Shown here piece by piece: positions 46,654 through 55,149 of a stretch of 64,000 bases of DNA (position 1 is its first letter; every line of letters begins with the position of its first letter). The stretch covers positions 62,001 to 126,000 of the forward strand of contig NZ_FOKV01000006.1 in the NCBI RefSeq assembly GCF_900112105.1. Reading direction: 5' to 3'. The stretch is from Zunongwangia mangrovi. Its GTDB lineage: Bacteria > Bacteroidota > Bacteroidia > Flavobacteriales > Flavobacteriaceae. Both the position numbers and the translations under genes were made by a program. The notes beneath the pieces were generated by a model, which saw only the letters and a program-made list of their open reading frames with translations, did not search any database and was not told where the DNA came from.

Positions 46654-47778
46654 CTACCCGATAAAACTTGCAAAGATAGCATCACGGATACTCTTGTTTG
46701 CAGCAGCAGCTAAGGCTACAGAAATAATTAATCCTAAGAATGCATAAGCAAAATCTCTGGCGATTAATTTAAAAGCTTTCTTTCGATGTTTTTTACCTTT
46801 TTTCTTACGGGCAAGACTTATAGCGATCTCACGACCTCCAATTACCCCAAGGAAAACCCATGTAGTACTCATTGGTACGGTGCTAATAAACAACTTATAG
46901 ATCAATAATAACACATAGGTTAGATCTACTAAAGTTGCTGCGCGTATATCTGAAATTCTGGATTTTTCACTTACTACTTCCTGGATACGATCACCACGTA
47001 AATAGAATAATAATCCTAAGCCTAAAAAGATGGTTGTCGCAAAAATGATAAACTGAAATAAGCTTTGATGTCGTGGTAAGAATACTGCGATATTTGCGCC
47101 GTCCTGCATTACCCAAACTGCCCAAAGCGATCCACTTACGATCCATTGCACAGCCATCCAACCGGTATGTGCTTTTCTACTTTTAAAGAATTTTCGAATC
47201 GCATTATAAGATAAATACCACACCGCGAACGACAATACAAAAGCCATCACATAACCCGATAAACTTTTACCAATTACCGAGGTTATTCCAGAGGTATCTG
47301 CACTAAAAACACTAAGAATAAGGAATGTTGTAGAAACCGGCATTCGCATTCTGGTAAGAATCAATAATACCAGTGGTGCAATGATCTGGAAAAAGCTAAA
47401 TTTCTCTGGATGCGGATAATCTGATGTCCCATCTGGATTTAAAAGCCGTTGATAGGTTACATCTCCATCGTAATGAAAGAAACTCCACGCGACGGTCACC
47501 AGGAAAATAGAACCAACAAAAAGCCATAAGATCCACCACTTTTTAGCTTTATTACTTTCAATAAAAGTACCTAAAGACTGGATACTATCATTGGCTACGG
47601 TTGCGTAAGCGGCAAAAAAGAAACCAACCCACATTGCTGCTCTTCCATAACCTGTAGAAATACCGGCAACGATAATCCCAACCATAATGATTCCCAGGAA
47701 GGTTCTTTCTTTTACAAGAAAATCCAGGATGTTTAAATAAGGACGATCCCGGTTAATACGTTTAAATTTTTTAGCCAT
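46654..47778 (-). CDS. PiT-like inorganic anion permease
   Basis: A 374-residue inner-membrane protein with about nine or ten hydrophobic segments. Two inverted halves carry remnants of the PiT signature: YATVANDSIQSLG near residue 58 and VMQDGANIAVFLP near residue 227. SGYVMAFVLSF and MSTTWVFLGVIGGREI also fit. PiT proteins carry phosphate (or sulfate) with H+ or Na+. The GANDxxN motifs are altered, so the substrate may differ. A basic stretch (ARKKKGKKHRKKAFK) lies near the C-terminus. It follows the outer-membrane barrel gene. Confidence 0.7.
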   Translation of the reverse strand: MAKKFKRINRDRPYLNILDFLVKERTFLGIIMVGIIVAGISTGYGRAAMWVGFFFAAYATVANDSIQSLGTFIESNKAKKWWILWLFVGSIFLVTVAWSFFHYDGDVTYQRLLNPDGTSDYPHPEKFSFFQIIAPLVLLILTRMRMPVSTTFLILSVFSADTSGITSVIGKSLSGYVMAFVLSFAVWYLSYNAIRKFFKSRKAHTGWMAVQWIVSGSLWAVWVMQDGANIAVFLPRHQSLFQFIIFATTIFLGLGLLFYLRGDRIQEVVSEKSRISDIRAATLVDLTYVLLLIYKLFISTVPMSTTWVFLGVIGGREIAISLARKKKGKKHRKKAFKLIARDFAYAFLGLIISVALAAAANKSIRDAIFASFIG

Positions 47779-47950
47779 TAAAACCTGTTACGTTATTGAC
47801 GATTTTGGATACAAATTAACATACTAAACTTATTAATTTTAATGATCCAATGTTTTGTTATTGTTATCAAATTAGTTCGGCAAAACTAAGAAGTTTTTAA
47901 ATTGAATATAAAAAATAGATAGGATTTTTATGGATTAATAAAGTAAAATA

Positions 47951-48036
47951 CCTGGGAGCAAGCCCTCGAGTTATGAATAGGTAAATCGTTTTTAATTTCG
48001 AAGCGAGCCTTGGGAGAATTAAACCCTCAATGAGGG
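47951..48036. repeat. Dispersed palindromic intergenic element, copy B
   Basis: Begins CCTGGGAGCAAGCCCTCGAG, then AAATCGTTTTTAATTTCG, AAGCGAGCCTTGGGAGAATT and the third module CCCTCAATGAGGG. It aligns module by module with copies A and C. Confidence 0.7.
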
Positions 48037-48045
48037 AGCAAAACA

Positions 48046-48076
48046 AAAAAGGCGACCTGTTTGCCAGATCGCCTTT
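48046..48076 (-). terminator. Terminator of the barrel-TPR operon
   Basis: AAAAGGCGA pairs with TCGCCTTTT around a 13-base loop, 20 bases beyond the barrel gene stop on the minus strand. Confidence 0.75.
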
Positions 48077-48096
48077 TGTTAATGATATAAAACTTA

Positions 48097-49830
48097 TTAA
48101 TTATAATCGAATTTATAAGTTACTCCTCCTAAAACCTGAATTCCCTGCACCTGGAAGTCACTCCATTGCTGATAATCATTATTTAAAAGGTTACTTCCTT
48201 TTACAAATGCAGAAAGCTGATCGTTAAAGCGGTATCCAACATGTGCATTAGCATCAAAATAGCTATCTAAAGTTGTTGGTTCTAGCTCGATACCACCATC
48301 TGAAGGGCGATAATCCATGATGGCCATTGCTTCTCTTTCTCCCACTAAAAACAGGTTAGCACCGGCATACCATTTTTCGGTGATTTGATAATCTGCGGTA
48401 AGCTCAGCATTAAAGTTTGGTAAATTCCATGCTTCCTGCTGCACATCAGTATCATAATCAAAATATTCTCCTGTAATTCCTAATCTAAAGTTATCACTTA
48501 CGTCTACACTAAGATTCGCGAAAAAAGACAATGTTTTTAAATTATCGTAAACCACTCCAAAAGAGTTTCCGTAGGCGTAACCTTCCATAATTGTTGGTTG
48601 GTACGCGTTTCTAAGGAAAAGTGGTTTCATATCTTCAGCATTATAACCTCCTCTAAAGTTATAAGAAACTGTGTTGGTTAATTTCCCTTTTGCTCCTAAA
48701 TAAAAATTATACAAATTGTCTGTTGGCGCTACCATAGCAGTTGGCGAAACATAAGGATTTTGTTGCACAAAACCGTAATATGAATTTTGTTGCAGTCCGC
48801 CCTCTAAACCAGCATAAGGAGTAAAATAATCACCCGCTAATTTATAGCTTGCGGTAACTTTTGGATATAGATAGAAATTGCTTTCGCTATTTTCTGTATC
48901 TAAACCATAGAAAAATGCAGCGCCGATATTAAGCGTTAAGTTATTTCTTAGAATCAATAAACTAGGATTTACACCAACATTTAAAAATGTGTATTTATTT
49001 TCTACATTTTCAGCATACATTCTATCCATAGAACCATTTACAAAATTCGCCTGAACATCTGTAGTGATTAGCTCGTCTGCGATATTAAACTCTAAGGTAC
49101 TGTTTAGGTCTACTTTTTGCTCTGAAGTTCCAAATGCATCACCAGTTTGTCTAATTTCAAGATCTGCAGTTTTAAAGAACGAATCGTAAAGTTCGATATT
49201 TCCTCCTCCAAAAACCGAATAGTAGTTTTGCTGAGAATCTATAGAAAGTATTTCAGCATCTGTCATTGGTACATTTTCAGAAACTCCATACCAGTTATAT
49301 AACTGATGTTGCACACCAAGCTCGGTATTCCATGAATAATCACGGTCTTTACTTCCGTAGTTAAGATTCAATGAAGTATCATAGAATTTATTGTCTAGCA
49401 ATACTCCGTCTATACCTCCCTGGGAAGAATTATGTAGCAAATACACTCCAAAATTCTGATCGCGGTTTACTTCGATATTGCTATAAAATTCGGCCAAAAC
49501 ATTTGTGTAATTTCCTAATCCTAAACTTGCATAATTATCGTAAGCTTTTGGTGGCCTTACACGCTCTACTCTTGTTGCCCTACCTTTTACCGGAGTAAAA
49601 GTTGAAGCTACCGGAACCGAGAAAATATTATATTTAACCGCCTTTTTTGTAGTGCTTACAGAATCTGCTTTTCCCGGCACTGCTTTTATTTTAGAGGCCT
49701 CTCTAACCGATGGCGAATAGGGCTTTACCACCGTTACCGTTTCACTGTCTATTGGATCTTGCGCAAAAGCAAAGCCACTTACTAAAAACAGACATAAAAA
49801 CAAGCTCCTTTTTATTGAAACAAATTTCAT
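48097..49830 (-). CDS. TonB-receptor-like outer-membrane barrel without plug
   Basis: A 577-residue exported protein: signal peptide to FAFAQ (residue 24), a short proline-rich mature N-terminus (VTVVKPYSPSVREASKIK), and about 500 residues of amphipathic strands ending in VLGGVTYKFDYN. Strand patterns resemble the C-terminal barrel of TonB-dependent receptors, but the plug domain and TonB box are missing, so it may be a passive or assembly-type barrel. It follows the 1007-residue TPR protein gene by 44 bases, so the two probably function together. Confidence 0.8.
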   Translation of the reverse strand: MKFVSIKRSLFLCLFLVSGFAFAQDPIDSETVTVVKPYSPSVREASKIKAVPGKADSVSTTKKAVKYNIFSVPVASTFTPVKGRATRVERVRPPKAYDNYASLGLGNYTNVLAEFYSNIEVNRDQNFGVYLLHNSSQGGIDGVLLDNKFYDTSLNLNYGSKDRDYSWNTELGVQHQLYNWYGVSENVPMTDAEILSIDSQQNYYSVFGGGNIELYDSFFKTADLEIRQTGDAFGTSEQKVDLNSTLEFNIADELITTDVQANFVNGSMDRMYAENVENKYTFLNVGVNPSLLILRNNLTLNIGAAFFYGLDTENSESNFYLYPKVTASYKLAGDYFTPYAGLEGGLQQNSYYGFVQQNPYVSPTAMVAPTDNLYNFYLGAKGKLTNTVSYNFRGGYNAEDMKPLFLRNAYQPTIMEGYAYGNSFGVVYDNLKTLSFFANLSVDVSDNFRLGITGEYFDYDTDVQQEAWNLPNFNAELTADYQITEKWYAGANLFLVGEREAMAIMDYRPSDGGIELEPTTLDSYFDANAHVGYRFNDQLSAFVKGSNLLNNDYQQWSDFQVQGIQVLGGVTYKFDYN

Positions 49831-49874
49831 ATATGATCTCTTAAATTGTTGTTAGGTTGAATTCCTTTTAAGGA

Positions 49875-52800
49875 TTAATTATTTCCGGTTTGTACTGAAG
49901 AATTCGTTTTTGCTTCTTCAGCTTTAATTCTGGAAAGTTCCTGTTGCGCTTCCTGAACCACTTCTGGATATTTACTGAAATTTTTGATCACGTTATCCAA
50001 AACATAGGTTGCCTGATACGCATCCCCTAGTTCATAGAAGTTTTTAGCCATTAAGACCAATCCTTTTGCTCCCCATTTTTTATATCCTGAAAAATCTTTC
50101 GCCAAGATTTGTACTGCCGCATTTGAAGCTTCATAGTTATTGCTCTTATTTTTAAAATAAGCATCATAATACAATGCCTCTGCCGCTAATTCTCCGGTTG
50201 CAGTTTTCTGAACTTCAGCATAAGCCGCTTTTGCTTTGGCTTCATTTCCAGATTTAATCGCAGATCTTGCTACGATCAATTGTGCATCGGTTCTGGCTTG
50301 TTTATCAGCTTCAGGGTTTGCCAACACCTTATCTGCATAAGCTGCTGCCTGTCCCGGCTGATTCATCTCGTCAAAAGACTTCATCAGGTTAGATTGTGCA
50401 TAAATCGTATTCTGTGCATCGCCAGCTACTTGCTCTAAACGCTGTAACAATGGTACCGCTTCCTGATATTGTGAATTTTCAAGATAAATTTCAGAAAGTC
50501 TAGCTAAAGATTGTTCGGTGAACTCGTTATTTGGTTTATCGATCACATATTTATAATTAGGGATCGATGCTTCCCTATTGCCTTCACGATACTGTAGTTG
50601 GGCTAAATAGAAATTAGCATTGATCGCATGGATTCCGTTAGGGAAACTTTTCAGATATTTCTGGAAATTCGATTTTGCCTGTGCGGTATTGTTCGCTAAA
50701 TATTGATTTTCGGCTGCTTCGTAAGTTGTATTATCTAAATCGGCATCACTAACTTCAACAAAGTCGATATTTTTCACCCAGCTTGCATATTCATCTGTTC
50801 TACCAAGATCTACGTAAACATTTCTTGCTGTAGAAACTGCTTCCATTGCTTCAGGTGTATTAGGATAATCGCTTACTACTTTTCTAAATTTTGAAAGGGC
50901 TTTTTCTCCTTGGTTTCCGTTGTAATAAATTAATCCCTGTCTCAGCATCGCTTTAGGAACCAAAGCACTTCCCGGCACTTCTCTAATTAAACGATCGTAT
51001 GTAGAAATTGCCTGCGAGGTATTATTGGTCGCTACATAAGTATTTCCTAGTTCGTAAAGCGCATCATCACGAAAAGCCGATCTTGGATATTTATTATTGA
51101 ACCCTGAAAGATCTTCGATCTTACGTTCGTTACGATCTACAAAACCATAGCTTATCGCTTTTTGAAAAGCTGCATAATCTGCATTACCAACACCGTTTGC
51201 AATAGCCGAATTATAGGATTCCATTGCTGGCCAGTACTGACTGTTCACAAAGTAACTATCTCCTAATCTTAAATAAGCATCGTTTCTTTTGGCCGACTCA
51301 TTTTGGCTATTTTCAGCGTATCTTTTAAAATATTCGATCGCACGATCATATTCATTTTTCTTAAAATATGCGTAACCAATATTATAATCCAGATCTGCTT
51401 TTTCATCGGTTCCCGCAGCAGCGGTCATCCCGCCAAATTCCTTATAACCAATAATTGCATCGTCAATTCTATTTACATTGAATTCACTTTCTGCTTTCCA
51501 ATAAGTTGCTTTTGCTGTAATTTTTGGGTCACGAGGTTCTTTTAAAGCTTTATCAAAATTCTTGATCGCTTCATAATAATCACCTTCTTCATAAAGTTGA
51601 ATTCCGTAGAAATAAGCCACCTTTTGATATGCTACTTTATCTGCAAAATTTCTATTACTTTCTAAAAGCTGCATCGCTTCTTCAAAATTCCCCGAAGTAA
51701 TAAAAGAGTTGATCAATAATTCTTCAGCTTCAGCTTTATTCGCAGAATTTGGATAAGTTTCTAAAAACGTAATTAAAACCTTAGAAGGACTCTCGTAGCT
51801 ATTCCCAATTTCATAACCAAGTTTAGCATAATTAAGCATCGCATCTTCTTTGATCTTTGCATCAAAATCCATTTCACTGGCATTTTTAAACGCATTTAAT
51901 GCCTGCTGCTTTTGTCCAGATTCTAAATAGGATTGCGCTAAATGATAGTAAGCATTTTGAGCGATCGCATTTTTTCCGTCGATTATTTTATTGAATTCTG
52001 AAATTGCGTTTACATAATCTCCCTGCTGGTAGTAAGCATATCCTAACTGGTAATAATCGGTGTTATTCCACTTCCTTCTTACGCCCTGATATTCTTTTAA
52101 ATAAGGAATAGCCTGGTCGTATTGTTTTAAATTGAAATAACTCTCTCCAATAATCTTATTTAATTGTGATTTTTCCATCACATTAGATTTTGGCAGTTGC
52201 TCTTTTCCAAGCTGAATCGCTTTTTCAAAATTTCCAAGCTTAAAGTTCATATCGGCCTGATAATACGAAAGATCCTGGCCATAACGCTCGTCTCCTTTTA
52301 CTTCATCAAAATACTGGTTCGCCTGGTCGTAATCGTTAGATTCGTACGCCATATAACCAATATAATATTTTGCCTGCGCACCATACTGTTCAGAATCCAT
52401 TACACGGTTAAAGTAGTTTTTCGCCTGCCCCATATCGTTGGTCTGAAAATAAACGTATCCCTTATTGAAGTAATACTTTTCTAATTCGGCACGACTCATA
52501 CTTTTCTCATCTACCATATCGTACCACTTACGGGCCTGCGGATATTTACCTGTATTAAAATAGTAAGTTGCTACATCGTGGTAAGCAGAATTAGTTTTGG
52601 TACTGGTTGGATATCGGGACACAAAACGCTCCATAAGCTCATCTGCTCCTGGCTGGTTTAGTCTCACCGCGGCGTTGGCAACATAATATGCACAATCGCC
52701 TTTTATTTTCTCGTCTGTTGCTTCTTCTTTAACATCTGCAAAAAGTTTTTGGGCCGCCAGATATTGCTCATTATTATACAATTCTAAGGCCTTGTTAAAT

Positions 52801-52898
52801 TTTACAAGATCATTGGTATAAATGGCAGACTGTTGGGAAAATCCAATACTCGCCACTAATAGAAAAACAACAATTAGGTAAGGTTTGCCGGTTGTCAT
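49875..52898 (-). CDS. Large periplasmic TPR-repeat protein
   Basis: A 1007-residue exported protein with signal peptide (cleaved near SIGFSQ, residue 22) and about 25 tetratricopeptide repeats over its whole length. Examples are ALELYNNEQYLAAQKLFADV, YYLGYAYYQQGDYVNAISEF-type units, and ALSKFRKVVSDYPNTPEA, the last being YbgF/TolA-binding-like. Such solenoids act as scaffolds for protein complexes. It forms a two-gene unit with the plugless barrel downstream, an order I recall from other Flavobacteriia. Divergent from ftsE. Confidence 0.88.
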   Translation of the reverse strand: MTTGKPYLIVVFLLVASIGFSQQSAIYTNDLVKFNKALELYNNEQYLAAQKLFADVKEEATDEKIKGDCAYYVANAAVRLNQPGADELMERFVSRYPTSTKTNSAYHDVATYYFNTGKYPQARKWYDMVDEKSMSRAELEKYYFNKGYVYFQTNDMGQAKNYFNRVMDSEQYGAQAKYYIGYMAYESNDYDQANQYFDEVKGDERYGQDLSYYQADMNFKLGNFEKAIQLGKEQLPKSNVMEKSQLNKIIGESYFNLKQYDQAIPYLKEYQGVRRKWNNTDYYQLGYAYYQQGDYVNAISEFNKIIDGKNAIAQNAYYHLAQSYLESGQKQQALNAFKNASEMDFDAKIKEDAMLNYAKLGYEIGNSYESPSKVLITFLETYPNSANKAEAEELLINSFITSGNFEEAMQLLESNRNFADKVAYQKVAYFYGIQLYEEGDYYEAIKNFDKALKEPRDPKITAKATYWKAESEFNVNRIDDAIIGYKEFGGMTAAAGTDEKADLDYNIGYAYFKKNEYDRAIEYFKRYAENSQNESAKRNDAYLRLGDSYFVNSQYWPAMESYNSAIANGVGNADYAAFQKAISYGFVDRNERKIEDLSGFNNKYPRSAFRDDALYELGNTYVATNNTSQAISTYDRLIREVPGSALVPKAMLRQGLIYYNGNQGEKALSKFRKVVSDYPNTPEAMEAVSTARNVYVDLGRTDEYASWVKNIDFVEVSDADLDNTTYEAAENQYLANNTAQAKSNFQKYLKSFPNGIHAINANFYLAQLQYREGNREASIPNYKYVIDKPNNEFTEQSLARLSEIYLENSQYQEAVPLLQRLEQVAGDAQNTIYAQSNLMKSFDEMNQPGQAAAYADKVLANPEADKQARTDAQLIVARSAIKSGNEAKAKAAYAEVQKTATGELAAEALYYDAYFKNKSNNYEASNAAVQILAKDFSGYKKWGAKGLVLMAKNFYELGDAYQATYVLDNVIKNFSKYPEVVQEAQQELSRIKAEEAKTNSSVQTGNN

Positions 52899-53084
52899 TT
52901 ATAGTTTTTTAGGTTTGGTAATCAAAGATAATTTAATGCTTTAATTCTAAACGCGAATTAAACACTATAATTATGTTAATGTGAAAAAAAGTAGTACAGC
53001 ACCGCACTAAAACTGTATATTTAGCCTTAGTTTTATAGCTTGAAGTGTTTTATAATCCCTCTAAAAATTAAGCCTGAAATTGTA

Positions 53085-53092
53085 TAATTTTG
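53085..53092 (+). promoter_or_regulatory. Possible -7 box upstream of ftsE
   Basis: TAATTTTG fits TAnnTTTG, 92 bases before the ATG. No TTTG at the -33 distance. Confidence 0.3.
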
Positions 53093-53184
53093 GCCTCAGT
53101 TTTTAGTCTGTTTATAAGGATATCCAAGTATTGGTCTTGGACGATTAGCTTTAAAAGCTTTTATACTGAAAAGAATTTTGATTT

Positions 53185-53868
53185 ATGGCCAACGTTGTTC
53201 TCGAACTTAAAAATGCTGCAATTTACCAGCGTGAAAATCTTATACTTTCTGAAGTTGATGTTACGGTAAATAAAGGTGATTTTGTATACCTGATAGGAAA
53301 GACCGGTACCGGAAAAAGTAGTTTTATGAAAACGCTTTACGGCGATCTTCCTTTAACTGAAGGTGAAGGAACCATCGTAGATTTTAACCTTAGAAAATTA
53401 AAAGAAAAAGATATTCCTTATTTACGTAGAAAACTGGGTATTGTTTTTCAGGATTTTAAGTTATTGACAGATCGTAATATTAAAGACAATCTTCTTTTTG
53501 TACTAAAAGCCACCGGCTGGAAAGACAAAAGCAATATGGATCAAAAGATCGATCTTGTTTTAGAAAAGGTGGGCATGAAAACCAAAGGTTTTAAGTTTCC
53601 TTATCAACTTTCTGGTGGAGAGCAACAGCGTGTTGCCATTGCACGTGCGCTTTTAAATGATCCTGAATTGATCCTTGCCGATGAGCCTACCGGAAACCTG
53701 GATCCGCAAACCTCTGTAGAAGTGATGGAAGTTTTACAGGAAATTAGCCGAAACGGAAATACGATTTTAATGGCCACTCACGATTATGCCTTATTACTGA
53801 AATATCCTTCTAAAACCCTAAAATGCGACGGACAACGTGTTTTTGAAGTGGTACAGAAAACGGTTTAA
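53185..53868 (+). CDS. ftsE: FtsE-like cell division ABC ATPase
   Basis: A 227-residue ABC ATPase without membrane helices. Walker A is [13 protein letters not shown], the Q-loop region VFQDFKLL, the signature [20 protein letters not shown], Walker [13 protein letters not shown], and the H-loop MATHDYALL. The combination FQDFKLL and [10 protein letters not shown] is typical of FtsE, which pairs with FtsX to control septal peptidoglycan hydrolases. No ftsX gene lies next to it, so the partner must be elsewhere in the genome. A different ABC role is possible but less likely. Confidence 0.85.
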   Translation: MANVVLELKNAAIYQRENLILSEVDVTVNKGDFVYLIGKTGTGKSSFMKTLYGDLPLTEGEGTIVDFNLRKLKEKDIPYLRRKLGIVFQDFKLLTDRNIKDNLLFVLKATGWKDKSNMDQKIDLVLEKVGMKTKGFKFPYQLSGGEQQRVAIARALLNDPELILADEPTGNLDPQTSVEVMEVLQEISRNGNTILMATHDYALLLKYPSKTLKCDGQRVFEVVQKTV

Positions 53869-53889
53869 GTTAGAAGTTAGAAGTTAGAA
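53869..53889 (+). repeat. Three tandem 7-bp repeats after ftsE
   Basis: (GTTAGAA) three times without error, starting at the base after the ftsE stop codon. Similar heptad arrays occur at 58621-59134. Confidence 0.85.
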
Positions 53890-53940
53890 AACTATTTATT
53901 CTGAAATAACCTTCTAAATTTCTAAGAAGATTTTATATAA

Positions 53941-53977
53941 AAAAAGCTGCTATTTTCACCAATAGCAGCTTTTCTTT
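53941..53977 (+). terminator. Terminator of ftsE
   Basis: AAAAGCTGCTATT pairs with AATAGCAGCTTTT around TTCACC, followed by a T-rich run. Confidence 0.88.
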
Positions 53978-53979
53978 TT

Positions 53980-54068
53980 TTTACTCGATAATCGAGATTA
54001 AATGTTCCGAGGCTTGCCTCGACACAAATACGATTTTCAAAAAAATGCCTCACGGGCTTGCCCGGCGG
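53980..54068. repeat. Dispersed palindromic intergenic element, copy C (reversed)
   Basis: On the minus strand it reads CCGCCGGGCAAGCCCGTGAG, AAATCGTATTTGTGTCGAGG, CAAGCCTCGGAACATT and the third palindrome CTCGATTATCGAG. Its last 25 bases recur exactly at 27987-28011. It lies between convergent genes. Confidence 0.75.
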
Positions 54069-54087
54069 TTTGCTGAAGTCTGCTTTT

Positions 54088-55149
54088 TTACAACACAAAA
54101 TTCAGGTGGATTCCTAATCGCATTTTGGCTTCAACAACACCGCCATTTAGATCCTGCGATAACGGAAGCATGAGATTAACTCCGCCAGATATTTTTCCGT
54201 AGGTAGATTCCACGCCTATTCGGCTAAATAAAACATTTCCTTTTGTATCCTGAACGACCACACCGTAACTTTCATTTTCTCCAAAAACTTCTCCTGAAAT
54301 GCCCAAAACCGGACTAATAGAAACAGGCGTAAATGTTTTTGCATTCATCGTGTTGAAAGTTCTAAATAAATTTACTCCGTAATTAAACTGATCGCCAAAA
54401 TGATACTCCTGCTCATTTTCAGTTTTAATTGTATAGTTCGCTAACACTCCTAATCCCCAGTTTTTATGACTTACCGAATAATTTGAGGCAAGCAATACAT
54501 CCCAACTTCCGGTTCCTACCTGAAAACTCGGGTTTACACTACCTTCATTATTAGCGCGATCGTATTCCCCGGTTGGCAACTTCACTCCTACTCCTACTTC
54601 AATATTATGCTTGAATTTAGTTTGTTGCTCGGGTAAAAATCCGTCTAACTTTGGTGAAATTAACTGGTAAAATCCAAGAATACTAATATCTCCCAAACCA
54701 TTAATACGTTGTGAAGTTTCATCTACAAATTGCCGATTATGAAAATGATATGGCACAATTACATTCAGTTTAATTTTCTGACTAACCGGAATCCTGGCCC
54801 AGGCCTGCATGGTATTAAAATTCTCATCAATCCAGGGAGAATTATTGTAAATCCCATCTCGAGAGCGATACTGTTGCGTGATATATCTTACCCCAACAAA
54901 ATTACCATCGCCAATCGTGCCGTAGCCCATACTACCGCCACTACTTCCGCAGCCGCAAACATCACAATCATCAAAATCGAAAAATTCGGCACTTGTTTTT
55001 TGATTTTCAACTAAACCAAAATCTTCAGTAGCGGTTTTAAAATTAAAATTCGCGAAGACATTGGTTGAATCCTTTAAGCTTTCGGCTTTTAAAAAAGTAC
55101 TGCCAAAAACGCCCAATATCAATAGTATTATGCTTTTAATATTCTGCAA
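54088..55149 (-). CDS. Outer-membrane barrel with N-terminal CxxCxC motif
   Basis: A 353-residue exported protein with signal peptide (about 1-23). Near the mature N-terminus it has FDFDDCDVCGCGSSGGSMG with Cys62, Cys65 and Cys67, a likely metal-binding site, followed by a barrel-type strand pattern (VGVRYITQQYRS, MRLGIHLNFVL at the end). It resembles the transporter/meta-pathway outer-membrane protein group. It starts inside the end of the MbnH-like gene (14-base overlap), so it is translated in the same operon. Transport of a metal or small ligand across the outer membrane is inference from context. Confidence 0.75.
   Translation of the reverse strand: MQNIKSIILLILGVFGSTFLKAESLKDSTNVFANFNFKTATEDFGLVENQKTSAEFFDFDDCDVCGCGSSGGSMGYGTIGDGNFVGVRYITQQYRSRDGIYNNSPWIDENFNTMQAWARIPVSQKIKLNVIVPYHFHNRQFVDETSQRINGLGDISILGFYQLISPKLDGFLPEQQTKFKHNIEVGVGVKLPTGEYDRANNEGSVNPSFQVGTGSWDVLLASNYSVSHKNWGLGVLANYTIKTENEQEYHFGDQFNYGVNLFRTFNTMNAKTFTPVSISPVLGISGEVFGENESYGVVVQDTKGNVLFSRIGVESTYGKISGGVNLMLPLSQDLNGGVVEAKMRLGIHLNFVL

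Larger units (their letters stand above)
47779..48096. other. Intergenic stretch with dispersed element and terminator
   Basis: About 318 bases between two minus-strand genes. It holds copy B of the dispersed palindromic element (47951-48036) and the terminator of the barrel gene (48046-48076). The rest is AT-rich leader of the permease gene. Confidence 0.6.

Noticed and set aside
53013-53184. Possible RNA element in the long ftsE leader
   Set aside because: No stable stem or conserved motif that I can recognise.
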